This document shows positions 33,389-41,991 of a DNA stretch of 64,000 nucleotides, one piece after another. Where the stretch lies: positions 61,910-125,909 of the forward strand of contig JBAQMZ010000041.1 of the NCBI GenBank assembly GCA_049303315.1. Reading direction: 5' to 3'. This stretch comes from Methanoperedens sp049303315 (lineage in GTDB: Archaea > Halobacteriota > Methanosarcinia > Methanosarcinales > Methanoperedenaceae). The position numbers and the translations under genes were made by a program. Each line of letters starts with the position of its first letter. The stretch's first letter is position 1. The notes below the pieces were generated by a model, which saw nothing but the letters and a program-made list of their open reading frames with translations, did no database searches and was not told where the DNA came from.

Positions 33389-35587
33389 ATGAGAAGTAAA
33401 GGAATGCAATTGGGCGCGATACTTGCGGCGATGCTGCTGGTGGGCATGGCGTTTGTAGTTGTGGTGAATGCTCAAGGACAAGATGACGGAAGTAAAGGAA
33501 TCAACTCAGTAAAGGTTCCAGTGGGAATAGAAAAACATTTTGTAGACGATGGCCGTGGCGGCGAAGGAATTCTGAAGAATAAGAAGATGGCTATTGATGG
33601 AGAAAATGTCTACACAAAATTGGAAGTTGATATTCCAGAGAGTGGAGAATATTACGTTACTGCATGGGTCATGGGCGTCAATGGACAAGAAGAAATTCAA
33701 GCGTATCTCGATGATGAAGTACACCCCGTAGGATATCTGAAGATATCTGAGAATGGTTGGCAATCTGCCCAATTACAGGACAAGAACACTTTTAACCCAA
33801 TATCTCTCACTAAGGGAACACATGTATTCTCCTTTAAAAGTCAGGACATACCGGAGATTGAATTCATTCGATTAGAGAAACAAAAGGATGCAGCGATAAT
33901 CTCGGATACTAATTATCGAAATTACATAAATACTCTTAAGGCAAAATCTTTGCCGGATAATTACAAACAGTTGAAGGGTGAAAATCAAATGGAGAGGGTA
34001 ACGATGCTGACATCTAATCCTGAAGGCGATTATGCATATCAATTGAACATGAATTTTGCATATACTTACTACCAGGCTTTCTACTTCACCAGTGGTCAGA
34101 ATGTGGTTTTCGAAACTAGGAAAAGTGATCCCTACGCATCCGATCCGGTCATGTTCTTGTTTAGTGCCTATGATCCGGTCAATGGTGGTTCATGGTCGAA
34201 TGATGACTGGGGGAATGGATACCAATCAAAAATAAGTGTTACTATCCCAAATAGCGGTACATATTATCTACTGCTACGATCATATAGTTCCAGTTCCCCC
34301 GGAACTTCAGATTTGTATAAAGATGGGTCCCTGTATGCATCAAATGTTGCACTCGCTGGAACCAATGTATATAATGGCGATATCTCCAAGACAGGGATAT
34401 TGAATTACTTTACATCCCAACTTACAGGTGATAGTCGTCTGTGGTTAGAAGACAGCGGTTCTTCGCCAGGTAAAATAAGAGGATACAACGATGACTATAG
34501 TGGGTCCGGGGATTTTAACTGGGGTCTTGCTTCAAGAGTAAAAAATCAGTTTTCACCAGATATTAGATATGCCCTTGTTTCGAGTTACAGTTCCTCTAAT
34601 CCAACAGGAACTGCTGATTTGTATATGAAACTTGATAATAGCAACATTATGAGTTATCTATTTCCAAATCTTAAAGCTGATGATGCTATTAAGTCGGCAC
34701 CAATAAACTCCATTTATAACTGTATAAGCTGGAGTGGTGGAATTACTAATGATTGGAGTTGGCCCCCAAGCCCCGCGTCAAAATGGTATGATCCGAACCC
34801 CCTAACTGCGTTTGATAAATTTTATGGAAATAATCCATCAAGATATACCGGTGCATGGACATATACACGAACTGGAGCAACTGCAAGCAATAGTATTATT
34901 GATTTATGGGCAAATAGTGCTGGTTATCAACATGGTTCAGTAAAAAAACCAGGGAACGACCACCCACACGGTTATGATTGGGAAAGTAAACCTGGGGGGA
35001 ATATGAGAACTCTCCATCCGAGATATGCACTAAGAGGCGATTTTTATGGAAATGTTACTAACTATTATATACCGACTGGAACATATGCGTCAGGGGCTTC
35101 CATCCAGGCAATTGGAGGCATGACTTTTGAGGAATCCATAAAACGCGGTTTGACAGTAATAGAAAAAGTTGAATTATCAGAAGATGAGAAAGCCAAACAA
35201 TCGAGTTTGATAGAGAATATCCCGGAGGAAGTTAAGCAGGAATTCAATACCAAATATGGAGCGTGGAAAGAAACCTGGGATGACCCAAATCTAAGCATTT
35301 ACAGTAACCCAAGAATGTTTACTCAATCCAAGCAATACGAGGAATTTCTAGGCTACTCCAAGGAACAGGGTAAAGCGATATGGCCTCTCCTATTCCAAAA
35401 GTATGAGCAAGGAGACAAACTTGTCGCAGAGGCTATCATAGATTTGATATATTATACTGAATATGGTTCATTCTTGGATGAAATAAGGCAGGAAAAGGAG
35501 CAGTACACTGCCGAAGGTGCATACATAGCCCCATCAGAGAACGCAAATATGATGAAGTATATCAAGAAGCTATTGGCATTAGTGTGA
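33389..35587 (+). CDS. Large secreted protein with DUF7689-like Cys/His domain
   Basis: A 732-aa exported protein. Residues 1-28 form a signal peptide (AILAAMLLVGMAFVVVVNAQ). Residues 50-175 look like a beta-sandwich (carbohydrate-binding or CARDB-like). Two similar beta-rich segments with YYLLLRSYSSSSPGTSDLY and YALVSSYSSSNPTGTADLY suggest a pre-peptidase-type repeat. Around residues 440-560 a domain with YNCISWSGG (Cys445), HPHG (His525, His527) and HPRYAL resembles DUF7689; a Cys/His catalytic pair is inferred. The C-terminus is helical. AGGAGGT precedes the ATG. Confidence 0.7.
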   Translation: MRSKGMQLGAILAAMLLVGMAFVVVVNAQGQDDGSKGINSVKVPVGIEKHFVDDGRGGEGILKNKKMAIDGENVYTKLEVDIPESGEYYVTAWVMGVNGQEEIQAYLDDEVHPVGYLKISENGWQSAQLQDKNTFNPISLTKGTHVFSFKSQDIPEIEFIRLEKQKDAAIISDTNYRNYINTLKAKSLPDNYKQLKGENQMERVTMLTSNPEGDYAYQLNMNFAYTYYQAFYFTSGQNVVFETRKSDPYASDPVMFLFSAYDPVNGGSWSNDDWGNGYQSKISVTIPNSGTYYLLLRSYSSSSPGTSDLYKDGSLYASNVALAGTNVYNGDISKTGILNYFTSQLTGDSRLWLEDSGSSPGKIRGYNDDYSGSGDFNWGLASRVKNQFSPDIRYALVSSYSSSNPTGTADLYMKLDNSNIMSYLFPNLKADDAIKSAPINSIYNCISWSGGITNDWSWPPSPASKWYDPNPLTAFDKFYGNNPSRYTGAWTYTRTGATASNSIIDLWANSAGYQHGSVKKPGNDHPHGYDWESKPGGNMRTLHPRYALRGDFYGNVTNYYIPTGTYASGASIQAIGGMTFEESIKRGLTVIEKVELSEDEKAKQSSLIENIPEEVKQEFNTKYGAWKETWDDPNLSIYSNPRMFTQSKQYEEFLGYSKEQGKAIWPLLFQKYEQGDKLVAEAIIDLIYYTEYGSFLDEIRQEKEQYTAEGAYIAPSENANMMKYIKKLLALV

Positions 35588-35648
35588 TTGCGAAAACAGG
35601 GAGAGGTATATCCTCTCTCTTTTATTTTTTAAATATAAAATATAACTT

Positions 35649-36248
35649 ATGACACTAAAATTTTTACCAATGACAGCACTTTCAATAATGGGAATTATCT
35701 TAATTGGAGGATGTATCAGTGAAGAGAAAAAAAAAGAAGAACTCGGAGATGAGATACAGAACATAGGCGAAGCTGTTCCCGAAGGATGGAATTATACTAT
35801 AAATCAAAATTTTATAGGCGAGGTTACCCCATCTAGTGGGTACGGTAAGATTATAACTCAAAATTCAGAAGAAATGACCGAGATACCTCATGGTCTATGG
35901 AAACCTGAAGCTATTGTGAAATTTGTCAACCCCAATAAAGAGATAGGATATTATTCGGATGTGAAAACTGATAAGAAGATTAATCCATCGCTTCAACTTT
36001 ATTTTTACAATATTGCAGAAAAACAAGAGATTATGGAGATCATAGAACAGGAAAAATTTCGCTCCTGGTGTATCCCCATATACTTCGATGAGACAAAGAA
36101 ATACATTATAGTCACTTCTCCGTGTTATATAAACAGTGGAATATTTACAGAGGAAGCAAAAAATTATTATTCTCCCTTAGAGAAATCATTAAAAGAGTAT
36201 TTTGATAAATTTAAGATGTCAACGGCGGTCATAGTTTTGAATCATTAA
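35649..36248 (+). CDS. Secreted lipoprotein of unknown function
   Basis: A 199-aa protein with a signal peptide ending in the lipobox LIGGC (Cys22), then a charged linker (SEEKKKEELGDE). The mature domain of about 170 aa has no recognisable family; it contains two Cys (WCIPIYF and SPCYI) that may pair. Strongly AT-rich. It follows the large secreted protein by about 60 bp in the same direction; a T-rich run (35620-35632) lies between them. Confidence 0.65.
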   Translation: MTLKFLPMTALSIMGIILIGGCISEEKKKEELGDEIQNIGEAVPEGWNYTINQNFIGEVTPSSGYGKIITQNSEEMTEIPHGLWKPEAIVKFVNPNKEIGYYSDVKTDKKINPSLQLYFYNIAEKQEIMEIIEQEKFRSWCIPIYFDETKKYIIVTSPCYINSGIFTEEAKNYYSPLEKSLKEYFDKFKMSTAVIVLNH

Positions 36249-36272
36249 TAATAAAATATGGAGGATATTTAA

Positions 36273-36395
36273 ATGAAAGAAATGAACAAAACAACATCAA
36301 TTCTCGCCCTCCTCAGCATTGCTCTGCTCGCAGGCTGTGTCGAGATGTCTGCTGATCAGGTAGCAGGGGAAAAAGTTAGATGGACATTCATCTGA
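36273..36395 (+). pseudogene. Truncated lipoprotein, cut by the 231-bp duplication
   Basis: A GGAGGATATTTAA site and ATG start a frame with a clear lipoprotein signal (SILALLSIALLAGC) and only 18 more residues before a stop. The frame ends 6 bp before the start of the second copy of the 231-bp repeat. The N-terminus resembles Methanosarcinales LolA-like outer lipoprotein-sorting proteins (SADQVAGEK). Interpreted as a gene interrupted by the duplication; a real 40-aa lipopeptide is less likely. Confidence 0.6.
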
Positions 36396-36400
36396 ATGAC

Positions 36401-36631
36401 GAAGATTAATCAGTCAGATTAACATTAACCGAAGCGATGAACTTTAATCAGTTGAATTAAAATTAATCACAGTAATAAATATATAGAAGGACTGCTTAGG
36501 GGTAGCTTGGCTTGTAACAATGGGCGGGAAAAACGCAGACGACCACTGCGTTATGGAGCCTGAAATATTAAAGGAGGTAAAATATGAGAAGTAAAGGAAT
36601 GCAATTGGGCGCGATACTTGCGGCGATGCTG
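36401..36631 (+). repeat. 231-bp direct repeat, copy 2
   Basis: Copy of 33206-33436. It carries the tandem upstream sites, TATA box, leader hairpin, AGGAGGT site and the first 16 codons; similarity continues weakly for another 20 bp into the signal peptide. Confidence 0.93.
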
Positions 36632-36954
36632 ATTGTGAGCATGGCGTTTGTACTGGGCGGTGAGCGCAAACGCAGAAACACAGAGTAACACTGTAAAAAG
36701 TCTAGCAATAGATGATCCGATAATAGAAGGAAAATTATTCGATATATAAAGCAAAAGCAAATAATGATCAAATTCTTCTAAAAGTAATAGAAAATGTTGC
36801 AGAAGACGGCTCTGTTACTGGAAAAATTCAATATGTTCAACTACGAGCAAATAAAGTAGATATAACGGCAGATGAGCTGACAGAATCCGAAGTCAGTACT
36901 TTGGCATGGGACGATATAGTGGTAATAGACAAAAAAGGTTGTGGATTGAAATGA
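36584..36954 (+). pseudogene. Frameshifted secreted-protein gene
   Basis: Starts with the same signal peptide as the 732-aa protein (MRSKGMQLGAILAAML) but stops after 34 codons. Removing one G near 36660 would give VLGVSANAETQSNTVKS, a normal cleavage region. A second break near 36745 separates it from a frame that reads ANNDQILLKVIENVAEDGSV and ends at 36954. So the gene has at least two frameshifts. The promoter and leader are intact, so it is probably still transcribed. Confidence 0.7.
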
Positions 36955-37493
36955 ATGCAAATAGCAGTATTACAGAACTATATATTTTTACATTGATCCT
37001 GATAATTTCAATAACCGGATGCATAGATACGGGCTCGCAAACTCCTTCGGCGGCGCAAACAGCATGGCAGTGGCCGACATATGGTATCGGTCATAGCACA
37101 AACGATGGAAACATAAGCATAACAGTGAATGGGGTAAGGTATGCCCACGTAATAGATGAGAAAAATGATGGATCTGGCAGAGCCAAGGCTGAATTATTTG
37201 GCAATTTCTTGATACTTAACATCACAATAGAGAATATAAGTCCTAATAAAGATTTCTCCTATCCTGGTTATCAGTTCCATATACTGGCAGATGGACAGAT
37301 ATACGGAGAAGATGAATCCGCATCAAAACATTTGGCGAACCAGTTCAACGGGACCTACATAAATCCAGGAGAAAGAAGAACAGGAGAAATGACGTTCCAA
37401 GTACCCGAAGAATCAAATGACTTAAAGCTCAGATTTGAATATACATATGAATCTGCTGGAGGTTTTCGGTTAGTGATGTTCAGGTTGAATTAA
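36951..37493 (+). CDS. DUF4352-like secreted lipoprotein
   Basis: A 180-aa protein: signal peptide with lipobox SITGC (Cys23), a Ser/Thr/Gln linker, then a beta-sandwich of about 130 residues. NFLILNITIENISPNKDFSY, followed by a GERRTGEMTFQVPEES strand, is typical of DUF4352/TRF2-like immunoglobulin domains. The ATG at 36951 overlaps the stop of the preceding pseudogene. Surface-exposed; ligand unknown. Confidence 0.72.
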   Translation: MNANSSITELYIFTLILIISITGCIDTGSQTPSAAQTAWQWPTYGIGHSTNDGNISITVNGVRYAHVIDEKNDGSGRAKAELFGNFLILNITIENISPNKDFSYPGYQFHILADGQIYGEDESASKHLANQFNGTYINPGERRTGEMTFQVPEESNDLKLRFEYTYESAGGFRLVMFRLN

Positions 37494-37597
37494 GCTGATA
37501 TTACCATGTCATACGAATCATTGCAGTATTGTTTAGTTGACGACTTCGATATGGCATAGTAGTATTATGGAAAGAATTGAAAACAAATGGAGAGACT

Positions 37598-38398
37598 ATG
37601 AAACATAAAATAAGAAACAATGGAAAAAGAAAGATGCTTGCAAGCTTGCTGGTATTGCTTATGTTAATGCCAGTATCCATCGTGCAGGCAGCAGACGACG
37701 GGAACATTAATGAGGTCGGAGTGGAGTGGGCGCTTGATTACGCTCCCTGCGGTATAGGAAATCTAATCAATACAAAGGCAGATGCTGAAGGCTTCTATAA
37801 TGGTCTTGGTAATATAGGTTGGACAAAGGTCTTCAATTATGGAAACGGGGCAGCATGGGAATCGGACTTTGAAAAGTCAGGTGTCGGAGGCTCGGATACC
37901 TTCTATGGAGATGCAATTGACTTTGCATATTTATCCGGGCACGGCTCAATTGATTCGTTCTGGTTTGGAACTCCTCATGACGGTGATGGTGTAATGCCAT
38001 GCAGAATACATCCATCGGAAGCATCATGGGGAGAGACCGACCTTGAATGGATTGTACTCAGCGATTGCCTGTCGCTTCAGTATTCGAATGGAGATGTCTT
38101 TTCAAGATGGAGACCGTCTTTTCAGGGATTGCATCTGATCCTGGGCTATGACACGACTTCGATGGACTCCGCTATGGGAAGCAGTTTTGTATACTATATG
38201 ACCCGCCCATGGTGGCTGGGAGGATCACAAAAAATAAAGGATGCATGGTTCAGTGCAAACATTGATCAACAGCCTTCAACTGTCTGGTCAGCAGCCCTGG
38301 GGACATGCACAAGCTGGAATGACTATCTGCCTGGCTATGGCGCTGTGAGCGCTGATGGGAGCAACTCATGCATGACGTGGCAGAGAGTACAATCTTAA
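37598..38398 (+). CDS. Secreted DUF6345 protein, caspase-like candidate
   Basis: A 266-aa exported protein: signal peptide (MLASLLVLLMLMPVSIVQA), then one domain. Two hydrophobic strands end in FAYLSGHG (His115-Gly) and WIVLSDC (Asp-Cys157), the arrangement of the catalytic His and Cys in clan CD (caspase, gingipain, legumain) peptidases. This matches my recollection of DUF6345. The ATG at 37598 has GGAG 5 nt upstream. A secreted partner gene follows after 16 bp. Peptidase activity is inferred only. Confidence 0.7.
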   Translation: MKHKIRNNGKRKMLASLLVLLMLMPVSIVQAADDGNINEVGVEWALDYAPCGIGNLINTKADAEGFYNGLGNIGWTKVFNYGNGAAWESDFEKSGVGGSDTFYGDAIDFAYLSGHGSIDSFWFGTPHDGDGVMPCRIHPSEASWGETDLEWIVLSDCLSLQYSNGDVFSRWRPSFQGLHLILGYDTTSMDSAMGSSFVYYMTRPWWLGGSQKIKDAWFSANIDQQPSTVWSAALGTCTSWNDYLPGYGAVSADGSNSCMTWQRVQS

Positions 38399-38414
38399 GA
38401 GAGGTGAAAAAAAT

Positions 38415-39314
38415 ATGAACTATATAAAATATATCATAACAGCATTGATTATCAGCGTTTTGGCAGCAGGCATAATATCAGCCAATGATGTCCTGAGAGG
38501 CGAATATACTGGTCCGTTTGCTGAAGTGAAAGAAAATGTACAGATAAACGCTAAGTTACCTGATGTACCCGTGCAAGTCTCAGTTCTCAAAGTGAATGGG
38601 AAGAATTTCGACGAAGTCCAGGCCAAGAAGATAGTTGAAAAAGCACTGGACATCAATGCCCAGGAAAGCAAGAAATTGCCGGACAACAAAGGGATCGCTC
38701 TCAAAGATAATGAAAAAGTCGTAATTCTTTACGAAGGCGGACAGATGAAGTTCAGCAGTGGGAAAGAATTAAATAATAAGTTCATGAAGAGCGAAATGCT
38801 GGATGAGCAAGCGGCGAAAAATAAAGCTTTAGGGCATATCAAGAAGCTCGCCGAACTGGACATGCTCGATGTTAGTGCTGTTGATACATCGAAAATGGTT
38901 GTGGAATATGACGAAGAGTATGTATCCAATGATGGAAAAATTGAAAAATTTATATTGAACCAGCATATAAACGTAGAGACATCCTATGATGGGATACCAT
39001 TGCGTGGACCAGGAGCCAAAATAAGGACATATTTTGGCGGGAATGGAGAAATGATAGGCCTTCTGAATGGCGTCGGCAAACCGGTAGCTGATAAGAAGGT
39101 TCCTGTAATATCTCCAGAGAAAGCCATTGAGTTGCTGAAAGAGAGGGGCTACAGGGATGTAACCATAGATTCCATAGAGTTCGCATACGAGGTTCCCCCA
39201 ATCGGCGAGAATGCAGGGTTCATCTACCCGGTTTATCTGTTCCAGGGCAAGAGTCATGTAGTTGATGGAGAGGATGTGCCGTTCTATACGAGCGTACCTG
39301 CAATTTCGAAGTGA
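38415..39314 (+). CDS. Secreted partner of the DUF6345 protein, PepSY/propeptide-like
   Basis: A 299-aa exported protein with signal peptide IITALIISVLAAGIISA. The remainder alternates helix and strand: KMVVEYDEEYVS..GKIEKFILNQ, DGIPLRGPGAKIRTYFGGNG and ISPEKAIELLKERGY. This pattern is like FTP/PepSY domains that act as propeptides or inhibitors of secreted peptidases. GAGGTG lies before the ATG and only 16 bp separate it from the DUF6345 gene, so a joint function is likely. Confidence 0.6.
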   Translation: MNYIKYIITALIISVLAAGIISANDVLRGEYTGPFAEVKENVQINAKLPDVPVQVSVLKVNGKNFDEVQAKKIVEKALDINAQESKKLPDNKGIALKDNEKVVILYEGGQMKFSSGKELNNKFMKSEMLDEQAAKNKALGHIKKLAELDMLDVSAVDTSKMVVEYDEEYVSNDGKIEKFILNQHINVETSYDGIPLRGPGAKIRTYFGGNGEMIGLLNGVGKPVADKKVPVISPEKAIELLKERGYRDVTIDSIEFAYEVPPIGENAGFIYPVYLFQGKSHVVDGEDVPFYTSVPAISK

Positions 39315-39330
39315 TATCAGCATATAGATA

Positions 39331-39351
39331 AAAAACGTTTTTCTTTTTTTC
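39331..39351 (+). terminator. T-rich transcription end
   Basis: AAAAAACGTTTTT followed by CTTTTTTT directly after the secreted-protein operon, a suitable archaeal termination signal. Confidence 0.5.
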
Positions 39352-39457
39352 TCGCATTCTTCACAGGATAGTCATGATTCTCTCAGCATGAAGATTTACA
39401 AATTTTTGAGAATCTCAGCAAATTTCTGCAAATTATGAGTAACAATCTCTGTGGACA

Positions 39458-40204
39458 TTAGCCCTGATCAAAGATATCCTTAATTCTCAGGATCCTGGAT
39501 CTCTGTCTGTAATATTCAAACAACCTCTCTCCCCATTCGATTGCCCTTCGGTCAAAGCTGAAAAGGTCTGTCGTGGTATCATAGGTCACTCCATCTTTCT
39601 TGTATAGTCCCAGAGAAACGCACCCGTCAGTTACGGTCAGGCCGACTTTAATATTTTCATATATAACCATCAACTTGAAGTTTTTATAGTCCGCCAGTGC
39701 ATTGATTTTACCTGAATACGGCTCCTCTTTCAATTGCAAAGCAACATCACTGCTTACAATAAGTTCTACAGGTATGCCTTCGATAATTCTTTCTCCGATG
39801 ACATCAGCATGCCCTGGACTCATAACGGATGTCACACCTGATATATGCCTGGCTTCTTTAACGATTTTCAAATAGTTTGTATATACATTGAAGAGATTCA
39901 CATTAGTATCGCTGATAATCTCCGAGTCAAAGAGGTCGCCAATCTCGTTTAACAGTGTCGCTGGTATTCCTTCCATGTAGTGATTTGTCCAGAAGTAACT
40001 GTGCAGGTTAATTGCCCCTAACGCTCTGCTGAAATTTGCAATCTTGGAAGCTATAACTCTGCCCAAAGAGGTAAGCTGATATTCGTTGTTTTTCTTTTCT
40101 AGAAGATGTATTGATTCTAATTTCCTGATTATAGGTATTAAGGCTTGAGAGCCGCTACCTGTTATTTCCCTGAGCTGTGGAAGATTTTTATTGCTCTCAA
40201 CCAA
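39458..40204 (-). CDS. Winged-helix regulator of the DUF1724 type
   Basis: A 248-aa regulator: N-terminal winged helix (LPQLREITGSGSQALIPIIR, then YQLTSLGRVIASKI) and a C-terminal DUF1724 domain (DVIGERIIEGIPVELIVSSD, LTVTDGCVSLGLYKKDG). This architecture is frequent in Methanosarcinales. The N-terminus looks short: the only start in frame is a TTG at 40204 without a ribosome site, while residues encoded just upstream in frame (LLTEILLSL) look like the missing first helix. A frameshift or sequencing error near 40230 is possible. Confidence 0.75.
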   Translation of the reverse strand: MVESNKNLPQLREITGSGSQALIPIIRKLESIHLLEKKNNEYQLTSLGRVIASKIANFSRALGAINLHSYFWTNHYMEGIPATLLNEIGDLFDSEIISDTNVNLFNVYTNYLKIVKEARHISGVTSVMSPGHADVIGERIIEGIPVELIVSSDVALQLKEEPYSGKINALADYKNFKLMVIYENIKVGLTVTDGCVSLGLYKKDGVTYDTTTDLFSFDRRAIEWGERLFEYYRQRSRILRIKDIFDQG

Positions 40205-40489
40205 AGACAGCAGGATTTCGGTCAGAAGTCTTGACCTGTATATTAGCTGACATCTTCCATGTTTTTCTTATATACTTCACAGGCTGCTATTTTGTTAGAT
40301 TCCATGCATTTAGCTGTATAGCATTAACTACTAAATTTTGCTATGGAAGTTATATCCAGAATTCAAAATCAGAAAGATATGACCACAGATGTGAAATTTT
40401 AAATCTTTAGGCAAAATATGCCTCTTATTTAACCTCAATCACCGATTCAGGAAACCTTATTTACAGCTATGTGAAAGTAATATCACTTT
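40205..40489. other. Intergenic region between the DUF1724 regulator and orc1
   Basis: 285 bp, AT-rich, between divergent genes. It holds the second copy of the 25-nt dyad element (40398-40422) and TTATATAC/TTAAATC tracts usable as TATA boxes. No obvious origin recognition box repeats were seen. Confidence 0.5.
40398..40422. promoter_or_regulatory. 25-nt element with dyad, copy 2
   Basis: Identical to 32201-32225. It lies 67 nt before the orc1/cdc6 start, on the same strand as the gene; TTTAAAT at its left could be the TATA box, with the dyad then over the start of transcription. Confidence 0.6.
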
Positions 40490-41596
40490 ATGAAAGACCT
40501 GTTATCCTGGGACCAGACTTTATTCAAAGACAGCGAGCTTTTCGAGCTTGACCACATTCCCGAGCATTTTAACCACAGGGATACGCAGATGCAATCACTG
40601 ATGTACGGCATACGTCCAGCTTTAAGCGGCGGGCGGTCTATTAATAGCCTGTGCGTTGGCGCGCCGGGCACTGGTAAAACCACGGCTGTGCTCAAAATTT
40701 TTGAGGAAATAGAGAAACACGCGCCCGGAATTGTTCCGATACTTGTGAACTGCCAGGTAAATTCCACGAAGTATGCGGTTTTCTCCCAGATTTTCAAAAA
40801 ACTCATCGGGTATGCCCCGCCCGCATCCGGCGTTTCATTCAAAAAGATATTCGGCGAAGTTGCAAAACATCTCGCCGAGCGCGAGAAAGTGCTTGTAGTG
40901 GCTCTTGACGATATGAATTATCTTTTCTACGAGAACGAGGTAAATGAGGTGCTTTATTCACTCCTGCGGGCGCATGAAATGCATCCGGGGGCACGGGCGG
41001 GTGTTATCGCAATACTGAGCGACACGGGCGTCCCTCATATTCTTGACCCGAAGGTGGAATCGGTTTTCCTGCCTGAAGAGGTAAAATTCCCCCAGTATTC
41101 ATACGATGAAATAAAAGATATTCTTTCAAACCGCACAAAGCTTGGATTTTATCCCAATGTGCTTGACGACAGCGTTCTTGAGATTATAGCAAAATATACG
41201 TTTACGCTCGGTGACCTGCGTGTGGGAATAGACCTCTTGAAACGCTCGGGTCTTAATGCAGAACGGAGGGCAAGCAAAACAATCGCCATCGAAGACGTGG
41301 AATCCGCATATGAAAAATCGCGGCTTGTACATCTTTCCTACGTCATGCGGGCATTGAAAAAAGAGGAAAAAATACTCCTTGGTTTGATAGTAAATTCACC
41401 GCAAATGAATTCGGGCGAGCTTTATGAGAAATTCCATGAAAAGACCGCCCTCGGATACACGCGTTTCTATGAACTCCTGAACAAACTTGGCTCTATCAAG
41501 CTTATAGACGCTGATTTTACTGGCAAGGGTGCGCGCGGGAGAAGCAGGGTGGTTACGCTTCGTTATTCGCCGGACGAAGTAAAAACAAGGCTTTAA
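40490..41596 (+). CDS. orc1: Orc1/Cdc6 replication initiator
   Basis: A 368-aa AAA+ protein: Walker A GAPGTGKTTAV near residue 57, Walker B VVALDDMNYL, sensor 1 region ILSDTG, sensor 2 near GDLRVGIDLLKR, and a C-terminal winged helix (MNSGELYEKFHEK). It binds origins and loads MCM. The Walker B reads DDMN rather than the usual DE. A histone gene follows. Archaea often have several paralogues; this one's origin cannot be identified here. Confidence 0.92.
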   Translation: MKDLLSWDQTLFKDSELFELDHIPEHFNHRDTQMQSLMYGIRPALSGGRSINSLCVGAPGTGKTTAVLKIFEEIEKHAPGIVPILVNCQVNSTKYAVFSQIFKKLIGYAPPASGVSFKKIFGEVAKHLAEREKVLVVALDDMNYLFYENEVNEVLYSLLRAHEMHPGARAGVIAILSDTGVPHILDPKVESVFLPEEVKFPQYSYDEIKDILSNRTKLGFYPNVLDDSVLEIIAKYTFTLGDLRVGIDLLKRSGLNAERRASKTIAIEDVESAYEKSRLVHLSYVMRALKKEEKILLGLIVNSPQMNSGELYEKFHEKTALGYTRFYELLNKLGSIKLIDADFTGKGARGRSRVVTLRYSPDEVKTRL

Positions 41597-41681
41597 AATT
41601 TCGATTTCTTGTTTCAAAAAACTATATATACCGTTATTCCAATTTAATTGATTGTAAATTTTAATTCATGGGTGAAAATAA

Positions 41682-41915
41682 ATGACAATACAAATACCAC
41701 CAATACTTCCACTTGCGCCGGTTGAGCGCATTATCAGGAAAGCAGGAGCAGACAGGGTAGCAGAAGACGCAGGCGTTGAGCTTGCAAAAGTCCTTGAAGA
41801 GTATGGGATTGAAATATCCCGCGAAGCCATAACACTGGCAAAACATGCAAAGAGGACGACGGTGAAGGAAGAGGACATAAGGCTTGCAGTTACGAGGATA
41901 AAGAAATCGGTTTAA
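41682..41915 (+). CDS. Archaeal histone
   Basis: A 77-aa histone-fold protein: LPLAPVERIIRKAGADRVAE, then the long helix DAGVELAKVLEEYGIEISRE, and AKHAKRTTVKEEDIRLAV with the conserved RT pair before the last helix. It forms dimers and wraps DNA. A TATA-like ATATATACC lies at 41624-41632. It lies between orc1 and an RNase III-like gene. Confidence 0.95.
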   Translation: MTIQIPPILPLAPVERIIRKAGADRVAEDAGVELAKVLEEYGIEISREAITLAKHAKRTTVKEEDIRLAVTRIKKSV

Positions 41916-41991
41916 GCTATTTAAATCCGGGCAATTCCGTATAGACGAAATCCATAAATACACTACCTGATTTTCAAAAGCAGTGGATAAA

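Larger units (their letters stand above)
33206..33436 (+). repeat. 231-bp direct repeat, copy 1 (promoter, leader, signal-peptide codons)
   Basis: Colinear with 36401-36631 without gaps and with only about two differences (one in the upstream repeats, one in the leader). It includes the tandem units, the TATA box, about 100 nt of leader and the first 16 codons of the gene. Confidence 0.93.

Noticed and set aside
40205..40489. Replication origin next to orc1/cdc6
   Set aside because: The position is suggestive, but no repeated origin recognition box or G-rich flank was visible; only the 25-nt dyad element was found.
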